61,771 nucleotides of DNA from a virus: the IMG/VR virus record IMGVR_UViG_3300025030_000018, positions 1 to 61,771 of that record; one strand, given 5' to 3'. Below the pieces are notes generated by a model. That model was not told where the DNA came from. It saw only the letters and a list, made by a program, of their open reading frames with translations, and searched no databases. A program made the translations under genes and the position numbers. This document shows, piece by piece, positions 55,600 to 61,771 of the stretch (its first letter is position 1; every line of letters starts with the position of its first letter).

Positions 55600-55793
55600 C
55601 TCCACTCCCCCACCATGCGCATTATCTCCTCCGCTACGGCGGTCGCGCTCCGCCAAGGGATAACATCACCTTTTATCATCAGCCCCTCGTCCCGGGCGAT
55701 CAGGCACACGTCGCCGTCGGCTATCGTCGTCATGGCGGTTTTGCCGGGGAGGCAGTCTTGGACGGCGACGATCTCGTCGAGATTGTCTTTCAT
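55596..55793 (-). CDS. Hypothetical protein, 65 aa
   Basis: ATG at 55793 follows GGGAGGT. Strand-rich N-terminus (DGDVCLIARDEGLMIKGDVIPW) and helical C-terminus. Overlaps its neighbours by four bases each. Confidence 0.6.
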   Translation of the reverse strand: MKDNLDEIVAVQDCLPGKTAMTTIADGDVCLIARDEGLMIKGDVIPWRSATAVAEEIMRMVGEWR

Positions 55794-55924
55794 AAGCAAC
55801 CTCCCACCAAATAACCCACACCAGTCCAAAACGACAGCAGGCCGGCCAGCACTACGGCCAGGATAAGTTTATCAACAGCGGTCATCTCTTCACGGCACTC
55901 CTCGTACTCCTCCAAGTTCGTCAT
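55790..55924 (-). CDS. Small membrane protein, 44 aa
   Basis: ATGA overlaps at both ends. An acidic N-terminus of 18 residues is followed by one TM helix (LILAVVLAGLLSFWTGVGYLVGG). Confidence 0.6.
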   Translation of the reverse strand: MTNLEEYEECREEMTAVDKLILAVVLAGLLSFWTGVGYLVGGCL

Positions 55925-56124
55925 ACCCCCGCCTCCTTGCCTAGTAAATATGAACTGTTCCGGGTCTTAACCACCCCGCCTTCCCGCAGCCGACAGGCTG
56001 CGACCTTCACAAATTTCACTGCATGGCCATCCGGCCACCGGCCTTTCTTATCGTCATAAATTTGTCCACAGAGCGCCTTACCGAAGAACGCCCAGTTCTC
56101 TAACCTGCCTGTCACTTCGTCCAT
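55921..56124 (-). CDS. Conserved hypothetical phage protein, 67 aa
   Basis: Follows a pattern common in phages (LENWAFFGKALCGQIYDDKKGRWPDGHAV, T-S/N-x-x-Y-L-L-G at the end). Function unknown. Shares its stop with the next start. Confidence 0.65.
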   Translation of the reverse strand: MDEVTGRLENWAFFGKALCGQIYDDKKGRWPDGHAVKFVKVAACRLREGGVVKTRNSSYLLGKEAGV

Positions 56125-56190
56125 GGTTGACTCCTCTTAAAGTAGTTTCTTCTAAATCTCCCTCGCAACCCCCGGTTGCGTTCAGTCACT

Positions 56191-56409
56191 TCACGATGCA
56201 CACGGAACTTCTGGCTCCGTGCTGCTCCCAGTTTTGACTATCGTCCGCGGTGCTGGTCGTATCGGTGCGGGCGGAATAAGTTTCCTCCCTTCAAGAACAG
56301 CGTTCAATCTTTTGACCATTCCGGCCAACCAGGCTCCATGTGACCTGAATCGTTTATCGGCACACTCATCAATAGCGGTTTGGAGATCGAGTTCAGTCAG
56401 TTTTTTCAT
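56191..56409 (-). CDS. Hypothetical protein, 72 aa
   Basis: ATG at 56409 is six bases after GGAGGG. Helical N-terminus and a Pro/Arg-rich C-terminus (PPAPIRPAPRTIVK). It lies 17 bases after the primase-helicase gene. Confidence 0.6.
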   Translation of the reverse strand: MKKLTELDLQTAIDECADKRFRSHGAWLAGMVKRLNAVLEGRKLIPPAPIRPAPRTIVKTGSSTEPEVPCAS

Positions 56410-56426
56410 TTGTGTCCCTCCAGTGG

Positions 56427-59300
56427 TCATACCTCAAACTCCCCCTTCTCCCGAGCCATCTCCTCAGCTACCATCCGGAACTCCTCGGCGGTGCGCCCCA
56501 ACGCTGCGCAGGACATGTCGATCTCCCACACCGGCGTCAGTGCCCCGCCCCAGGTTGTCCCTGCCCCGAGCACCTTCCGTTTGTTGGGATTTACTAAAGC
56601 CTTCATACTAAGCAGGTCATTCTTGGTGCGAGAATACGAGGCGTGCTTCTTGCCAAGCCAGGCCTGCAGGGCGGTGCGGGACAAATACAGCAGGCGGTCC
56701 TCGATCTCGTAGCGGACAACGAGCGGGCCGCGTGGGGCCTCGATCACGGTGCAGATGCCGCGGGGGTTGACCAGTGAGCCTTTCACCAGCAGGCGGTTGT
56801 TCGCATGGTCGTCCAGGAACTGTCCGAGAACATCGACGGCGGTCGAGGTTAAATCAACCTTGTCCTCACGCATCTCAAAGATTTTCCCACAGACCCAGTT
56901 CAGCACCGGCATAACCTCGAACTGGATTAAGCCGAGCGATTTAGCCACCAGCCCGCCAAAAATAGCTGCCGATACGACCGCGCCCCAGAACCTCTCCTCG
57001 CCCTTCAACTGGGCCATCTGCTCGACCCTCGCCCGGATGTTGTCGATCCCAGGCTTGATCTTCTTCTCGTTTTTAACCAGCCACTTGACGTACTCCTCGC
57101 CGGCGTGACCGTAGTTCTCAGTGATCGTCCAGTAGAGGGCGGTGGTCACATCCTCCTGGAAGCTGTCCACACGGTGTACCTGATACTCAAACACCCGGTT
57201 GATCTCGGCACTGGCGTCGGCCTTGACCCCGCTGAGTTTGTCGATGAGCGACGAGTTCGAGGTGGTGATAGCGATGGTGTTCCACTCATTGATCCCGGTC
57301 CGCTCCGTGCCGTTCTTGGTGCTCGCCACCTTGACCCGGCCTTGGGTTACCTGATAGGCAAAATCTGAAACCGACAGCCCCTCGCTGTTGGTGACCTCAT
57401 CCACCGTCAATGGGAAATTCCCGTACACCCCGAGACGGTTCAGAGTGCCAAGCGCGGTGTCTCCCCGGAGCATCATGAGTTTCCGATGCTCCCCATAGAT
57501 CGACTGAATCATTGTCGTAATGAGCGACTTGCCGGTGCCGGACTCGCCGTGCAGGGAGACGATGGCGCCGTTGTAGCCGGTGAAGCGCATGAGCGGGGCA
57601 CCAAAGCCGGTGAGCAGCGCGAAAGCGAACTGCTCCATGCCCGGAGCACCGAGGAGCCTGGTGGCGTCGCTCCATTTGTACAGGTGCCCCTCTGAGTGAT
57701 AGGCCTCGGCCGCGGCCGGGACGTTCCGGGCAAGACTAGCTTCATCGACTGAGCCGTCGGCGTTGTAGACCTTTCTTCCTAACACTATCATCGGCAAGCC
57801 GTTGCGGGCCGTCTTCCAGCCCATCTGGCAGAGCAGCTCCTGCATCTTCCGTTCCCGTTGGAGCTTGGCCTGGTAACTTTCCAAATATGCAACCATTATC
57901 TTTTTCTCCTTGTTCCCAACGACTTTTATATGATTGTCAGCAAGCGTGGTCAGCAGCATCTTCGGGTCGTTGACGAGCGACGACCGGACAGTACACTCGA
58001 GATCCCCCTCAAACGGCAGGTAGTGCCGGATGGTCATGACCTCGTAGCCTAACGAATGGTCGTAGGCAAGACGTTCTAAGTACAGGTCTAGGTCATAAAA
58101 TTTTACCCAGTGGCCGTCCTCTGACCAGAACAGGCCGTCTTCCGCCCGCCTGAAGTTCGGCGGGGCTGAGGTGTCTTTCTTCTCTTCCGGGGCGGGCCGG
58201 CCGAGGACGATCGGACTCTTGATCTTGCCGTTGGCCTTGCAGCCAATGCACATCTCCGGGTTGTCCGCGCCGAACTTCACGCAGGTGGTAGGGCCGACGC
58301 CTGCTGTCCGCCACTGGTCCATCTTGGCACTGGTCTTGCCGTAATCATAGTCAGGGTGCCCGGCCGACCAGGCTTGGGCTGCTTCGTCTCCGTTCTCGCA
58401 GTAGGCTAGGAGTCCCAGGCAGGCGTACCAGTGGGGTTCGGCGATGTTGCCGCCGCTGTCCTTCATCTCCCGCAACTGGGCGCAGAGGTCGGCAACCTGA
58501 TATGCGTCACTAGGAGGCCCAGAAGGCTCCAGGCTGTCGTAGAACTCGGAGTTGATGTCAGTGCTCGGCTTGGGGGCCGCGAGCGTGTGGTGGGCAACCT
58601 GAGCCTTTCTTGCGGCCTTATTGAGCACCTCAACAAAATCGAGGAACCGGATCGGCTCCATGTCTTTTAAGATTACGACCTGCTTACTAGGACGGTTAGG
58701 CTTACGATTAGTAGTGCCCGGGGCACGCAGGACTGAGGCGCTGTCAGAGGTGCGCGACGAGTCGCCGCCGAGTTTCGGGGCCAGCTTGGCTACGACCTGC
58801 TTTAAGATAAAAGCGACGGAGCGCCACTTCTCGGCGTCGATCGGTTCGTCCAGTAACCACTGGGCGTACAGACCATTTCCAGAGTTGATCACGGCAGGGA
58901 AGGGCAGACCTGAGTCGGCGATGAACTGCTTGAGCGCGGCAGCGCCCTCTTTCTGATCTTTAAGCGGCCACTTCTCACCGCAGTCGATGTCGAGGAAAAA
59001 GTTTTTGATGAGCAGGGCGTTGGCCTGGCTACGCTCTTTCATCTTGAGCGCTTTGTCGTGGCCGTAGGGCAGGGCCTTGTTGTGGGCCTGGGCCGCGGTT
59101 ATCTTGGCCGGGTCGTAGGTAGCCTGGGCGATATAGCAGGTAACCCCTGACTGGTCGAGGATGCCAAGTTGGGCTTGGGCGTCGACTAATGCCGGGTAGA
59201 AGAAATGCTTAAACCCTCCGCCAGGCAGCAACTGCGCGACGCAGTACAGCCCTTCGGACGGGAGGAGCTTGGAAAGGAAACCGCCGTCATCAGGAAACAT
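56427..59300 (-). CDS. Primase-helicase: AEP PrimPol-like domain plus DUF927-like helicase
   Basis: 957 aa. The N-terminal 250 residues have archaeo-eukaryotic primase features: FLDIDCG (Asp104, Asp106), NSGNGLYAQW and SDSASVLRAPGTTNRK. A Cys segment near residue 345 (CVKFG, CIGCKANG) is a likely zinc site. The C-terminal half is a DUF927-like SF3 or RecA-type ATPase with Walker A GESGTGKS (about 585-592), Walker B PLTVDEVTNSEG, and TSNSSL sensor. It would prime and unwind at the fork for the family A polymerase. No separate DnaB- or T7 gp4-like gene is present. Confidence 0.85.
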   Translation of the reverse strand: MFPDDGGFLSKLLPSEGLYCVAQLLPGGGFKHFFYPALVDAQAQLGILDQSGVTCYIAQATYDPAKITAAQAHNKALPYGHDKALKMKERSQANALLIKNFFLDIDCGEKWPLKDQKEGAAALKQFIADSGLPFPAVINSGNGLYAQWLLDEPIDAEKWRSVAFILKQVVAKLAPKLGGDSSRTSDSASVLRAPGTTNRKPNRPSKQVVILKDMEPIRFLDFVEVLNKAARKAQVAHHTLAAPKPSTDINSEFYDSLEPSGPPSDAYQVADLCAQLREMKDSGGNIAEPHWYACLGLLAYCENGDEAAQAWSAGHPDYDYGKTSAKMDQWRTAGVGPTTCVKFGADNPEMCIGCKANGKIKSPIVLGRPAPEEKKDTSAPPNFRRAEDGLFWSEDGHWVKFYDLDLYLERLAYDHSLGYEVMTIRHYLPFEGDLECTVRSSLVNDPKMLLTTLADNHIKVVGNKEKKIMVAYLESYQAKLQRERKMQELLCQMGWKTARNGLPMIVLGRKVYNADGSVDEASLARNVPAAAEAYHSEGHLYKWSDATRLLGAPGMEQFAFALLTGFGAPLMRFTGYNGAIVSLHGESGTGKSLITTMIQSIYGEHRKLMMLRGDTALGTLNRLGVYGNFPLTVDEVTNSEGLSVSDFAYQVTQGRVKVASTKNGTERTGINEWNTIAITTSNSSLIDKLSGVKADASAEINRVFEYQVHRVDSFQEDVTTALYWTITENYGHAGEEYVKWLVKNEKKIKPGIDNIRARVEQMAQLKGEERFWGAVVSAAIFGGLVAKSLGLIQFEVMPVLNWVCGKIFEMREDKVDLTSTAVDVLGQFLDDHANNRLLVKGSLVNPRGICTVIEAPRGPLVVRYEIEDRLLYLSRTALQAWLGKKHASYSRTKNDLLSMKALVNPNKRKVLGAGTTWGGALTPVWEIDMSCAALGRTAEEFRMVAEEMAREKGEFEV

Positions 59301-59332
59301 CGGACCTCCAAAGTAGTAAAGTGAGAAACTAC

Positions 59333-59611
59333 TTATTTTGCCGACATTTCTCTAATAATGCTACCGAGAACTTGTACCCTCTGGTCTTTTTTCAGGCGAT
59401 CGGTGAGCGGCAGGCGCTGGTGCTGGACGGCTTTATTCAACCGCATCGCTGTGTTATACGCCAAATTGAGGCGCAGCTCGTCCTTCACTTCCCCGCCGTT
59501 TCGCCACCTGTAGATCGTAACCCTGCTGATACTTGTCAGGGTAGAGAAGTCGGTGACTGAGACTTCCGAGGTATTGAGAGCGTCCAGGATGTATTTTACT
59601 TTTGTGTTCAT
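59333..59611 (-). CDS. HTH regulator, 92 aa
   Basis: ATG at 59611 after CGGAG. HTH at about residues 12-38 (ALNTSEVSVTDFSTLTSISRVTIYRWRNGG). The rest is helical and basic. It precedes the primase-helicase gene and may control it. The gap before that gene holds a small imperfect dyad (aagtag/ctactt). Confidence 0.7.
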   Translation of the reverse strand: MNTKVKYILDALNTSEVSVTDFSTLTSISRVTIYRWRNGGEVKDELRLNLAYNTAMRLNKAVQHQRLPLTDRLKKDQRVQVLGSIIREMSAK

Positions 59612-59623
59612 GGTTTCTCCGAG

Positions 59624-59650
59624 AGAAAAGCCCCTCCGTTGGAGGGGCTT
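59624..59650 (-). terminator. Intrinsic terminator, leftward
   Basis: Ten-base stem aagcccctcc/ggaggggctt with a three-base loop followed on the minus strand by TTTTCTCTC. It lies between the histone-like gene and the HTH gene and should strongly lower readthrough into the replication operon. Confidence 0.8.
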
Positions 59651-59670
59651 GAGGTTCACCTAACTGCTAC

Positions 59671-59838
59671 TTACGCTTTGACTGACTTCGCCCGCCACTC
59701 CTTGAGGAGTGCTGTCAGTTCGAGACTGGCTTTGCGGGACCGGGTGCCTGCGGCCTTGTTGCCCTTCTCGCAGAACTTCGCGGCCTCTTGCTTGAACTCT
59801 TCAAACTTCGACTCGATTGTAACCAGGTCAGCTATCAT
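59671..59838 (-). CDS. Histone H1-like (Hc1-type) protein, 55 aa
   Basis: ATG after GGAGG. The sequence FEEFKQEAAKFCEKGNKAAGT, then RSRKASLELTALLKEWRAKSVKA, matches the N-terminal domain of the bacterial Hc1 histone-like family (K-G-N-K-A-A-x-x-R-x-R-x-x-S). It lacks the Lys/Ala-rich tail of the chlamydial protein. It could coat phage DNA or act with the neighbouring ssDNA-binding-like protein. Confidence 0.75.
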   Translation of the reverse strand: MIADLVTIESKFEEFKQEAAKFCEKGNKAAGTRSRKASLELTALLKEWRAKSVKA

Positions 59839-59850
59839 CAGATCACCTCC

Positions 59851-60900
59851 TTAAATAAGACCAAGCTCGGCGCGGAGCAGGTCGTCGGAAACATCCCCGC
59901 TTGATGCCGGAGCACTCGCTGCCGCAGCAGCGGCCTTCTCAGCAGCTTCTTTCGCGGCCTTGGCCTCGGCGTCAGCTCTTGCCTTGGCGGCTTTCTTCGC
60001 GGCTGCAGCGTCGGCTTTCGTCTTGGCATCGGCAGCAGCTTTCGCCTCTGCTTCGGCCTTGGCAGCTAACTCCTCGGGAGAGGGGCCGGCAGGAGCCTCG
60101 ATGGCCTTCTTCTCAGCAGGAGTCGGCAGGGCCAGGGGCGCGCCGTTGTTGCCAATGATTGCCTCGGCTTCAGTCGACATGGCCTTCTGGGCCAGCAACT
60201 CGACGATCTTTTGCTGTTGCTCAGGCTTGTCCGCGCCGACGAAGCCGCCGAACCGGAAGACCAGGACGGAGAAGTCAGACTGGGCATCGAAGCCGATCAG
60301 GGTCTTGATGGCGTAGAGCGGTACGTCCGGTAGGTTGACCCGGACTTGGTCCAGGTACAGCCGGTAGTTCTTCAAGGATGCCGGCGGGATCTTCAGTTGG
60401 TAGACGGCACCTGCAGCGTAGACCGCTAGGATCTTGTTGTCGGTACAGGCCTTGCCCTTGGAGGCGGTGCCGTTCTGGTCCTTACCACTGCCGAAGGCGT
60501 TCATCGGGCAGGCGGCGCAGGTCTCGCACTGGGGCGAGGAGGACGACGGATCTGGGCGCAGGGCGTCAAGGCTGAAACAGTCCGGGGCCTTCACTTCCTC
60601 GTTGTTCGGGTTGTAGGCCTCCAGATACCAGACTTTGGAGAAGGCGCGTTTGGCCCGGAGGATGATGGCCGGCATGTAGAAGCCGTCATCAGAGGCAAAC
60701 ATCTGGCTCGGTGGGAAGGCAGTCTCCTCACCGTTGCTGTCCACCAGCTTGAACTGCTTGGCACTCAGCTTGATTCTCGGGGGCATCCCGGCGCCGATGC
60801 CGGCAGCCGCCTCGTCCATGAAGTTCGCTGCAAGCTGCTTGTTCAGCAAGAAAGCAGGGATTGAGTTTTTGTCGGGGATCATCAGGTTATTGTCGCTCAT
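59851..60900 (-). CDS. Single-strand DNA-binding-like protein, 349 aa
   Basis: The N-terminal 230 residues are strand-rich with a Cys cluster (CETCAACPMNAFGSGK, GKACTDNK) that is typical of a phage family annotated as ssDNA-binding-like. Then comes a long Ala/Lys/Glu-rich linker (about residues 265-330) and an acidic tip (SGDVSDDLLRAELGL), as in SSB proteins that recruit partners. It is close to primase and histone-like genes. The assignment is by pattern. Confidence 0.65.
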   Translation of the reverse strand: MSDNNLMIPDKNSIPAFLLNKQLAANFMDEAAAGIGAGMPPRIKLSAKQFKLVDSNGEETAFPPSQMFASDDGFYMPAIILRAKRAFSKVWYLEAYNPNNEEVKAPDCFSLDALRPDPSSSSPQCETCAACPMNAFGSGKDQNGTASKGKACTDNKILAVYAAGAVYQLKIPPASLKNYRLYLDQVRVNLPDVPLYAIKTLIGFDAQSDFSVLVFRFGGFVGADKPEQQQKIVELLAQKAMSTEAEAIIGNNGAPLALPTPAEKKAIEAPAGPSPEELAAKAEAEAKAAADAKTKADAAAAKKAAKARADAEAKAAKEAAEKAAAAAASAPASSGDVSDDLLRAELGLI

Positions 60901-60956
60901 GTGTTGTTGCTCCTTGTTGGTTGGTGTTGCGCCTCTAGGGGAGGCTGGTCAATTTA

Positions 60957-61637
60957 TTATGCTCGTCGCACTTTTACATCTTTGATTTTCGTGTAGTTCA
61001 CTCCAGGAGGAGGAGTCTCTTTCTCATCCTCAATGCGGGCCTTGACCGCGGTCTTGCTGACCCGGTTCTCCAGGAAGTGTTTCCTGTCCTCCCATTTTTC
61101 GTGGACCCAGGCCATGAAGGCGGGCCCGTCGGCAACAGTGGCCGAGTCTTTCCAGTCAACGAAGAACGTACCAGCGTCGCACTTCATGCTCTTTGCCTGC
61201 TGCCGGTCGAGGGTGCCGAGGAGCCATCCCCCACGCTTTGCCTGAATAGCTTCGAGCGCAGCCTTCTCTTCTTCGTATTTTTTGGTAAGTGCAGAGATGG
61301 CATCCCTAGTGGCGATGTACGCCGCTACGACCATCTCTGGGGTAATTGTCGTTGTTTTCGGAGCGCCCTCTCTTCGGTTACTTCCCATGTCTTCTACCTC
61401 CTTGATCTCTTCGGTGGACACGAGGATATTCCTCGGCACCCCTTCGATTTCTTTAATCTTTATGTAAGCGATCATGATGTCGCCCCGACCCTCGTTGACC
61501 CACCAGCACCAGCCGTTGTCAGCCTCACGGACAATCTCTGCCGGGCGCAGGGTTTTGAAAGTGTCGTCGTACCACTTGATCTTGACGCCCGGGGCGAGTT
61601 CGTCTACGCCGTCGTTGAATTTTCTATATGTTGTCAT
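60957..61637 (-). CDS. Hypothetical protein, 226 aa
   Basis: ATG at 61637 follows AGGAG; the longer frame has no RBS. Strand-rich first third (GVKIKWYDDTFKTLRP, IMIAYIKIKEIEG), a coiled-coil middle (TKKYEEEKAALEAIQAKRG), and a C-terminal part with W-V-H-E-K-W and a basic end. The coiled coil and C-terminal part (DAGTFFVDWKDSATVADGPAFMAWV) match a phage protein type seen next to SSB-like genes. Function unknown. Confidence 0.65.
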   Translation of the reverse strand: MTTYRKFNDGVDELAPGVKIKWYDDTFKTLRPAEIVREADNGWCWWVNEGRGDIMIAYIKIKEIEGVPRNILVSTEEIKEVEDMGSNRREGAPKTTTITPEMVVAAYIATRDAISALTKKYEEEKAALEAIQAKRGGWLLGTLDRQQAKSMKCDAGTFFVDWKDSATVADGPAFMAWVHEKWEDRKHFLENRVSKTAVKARIEDEKETPPPGVNYTKIKDVKVRRA

Positions 61638-61644
61638 TTTTCTC

Positions 61645-61771
61645 CTAAAAGCCGGTCTCTCCCGGCTTGTCACGCCTGTTTTACACCGGCGTCCGTGTGC
61701 CCCCCGGCAGGTTATCAGTTAGTCTCTCTCTTTTCCTTGCCAGTGTTTTCAGATATTTTTCTCGCAAGTTC
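61645..61771. repeat. 127-bp terminal direct repeat (circular join), copy 2
   Basis: Exact copy of bases 1-127. It contains the 3' part of the lipoprotein gene that is complete at 71-322, without that gene's start. Confidence 0.9.

Noticed and set aside
1-61771. tRNA genes
   Set aside because: I saw no cloverleaf with TTCRANY and CCA-like acceptor pairing in the intergenic regions, though a dedicated scan was not possible.

Overview
The window is the complete circular-form genome of a tailed bacteriophage with a short-tailed (podovirus-like) gene set. The first and last 127 bases are identical, so the unique sequence is 61,644 bp and the ends are an assembly join. Virion genes include an N4-gp56-type major capsid protein, a 694-aa portal, a TerL, a scaffold, a short connector and tail set, and one 2,234-aa internal virion polyprotein. 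I see no tape measure, tail tube or sheath. A Gram-negative host is likely: there are two lipobox proteins and a lambda R-type transglycosylase, and the lysis cluster carries several small membrane proteins. I see no integrase, tRNA, CRISPR array, reverse transcriptase or phage RNA polymerase, so transcription probably uses the host enzyme.

Layout: on the circle there are two opposed arms. The leftward arm runs from about 18.7 kb down to 1, across the join, and on from 61.6 kb down to 53.2 kb. It holds regulation, DNA replication and recombination, and many small accessory genes linked by ATGA overlaps. The rightward arm runs from 19.2 to 53.1 kb and holds a putative TerS, a tail fibre, the lysis cluster, a metallophosphoesterase, TerL, portal, scaffold, capsid, decoration and fibre proteins, connector and tail proteins, and internal virion proteins. 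The arms diverge at 18.7-19.2 kb and converge on a bidirectional terminator at 53.11-53.15 kb.

Replication: a family A DNA polymerase with 3'-5' exonuclease, a PrimPol-like primase fused to a DUF927-like helicase, a single-strand-binding-like protein, a SNF2-type helicase, a VRR-NUC nuclease, a Cas4/RecB-like nuclease, a DEDD exonuclease and a small histone H1-like protein. A 1.1-kb AT-rich intergenic stretch (14,821-15,936) is packed with repeated motifs and is the best candidate for an origin and control region. One copy of its repeat lies inside the spacer of a consensus sigma-70 promoter that drives two double-HTH regulators.

The most unusual signals are: (1) three single-gene cassettes in the leftward arm (genes at 71-322, 3163-3456 and 5643-6320) whose ends carry related hairpin elements in inverted orientation; (2) the repeat-rich region at 14.8-15.9 kb; (3) a 108-aa protein joining a sigma region 4-like HTH to an RNA polymerase alpha-CTD-like domain; (4) a relic of a second C-terminus of the giant virion protein just past its end; (5) two zincin domains in tandem in that protein; (6) a protein with 23 consecutive Cys-x-x triplets; (7) an in-frame TGA splitting a lysis-cluster gene.
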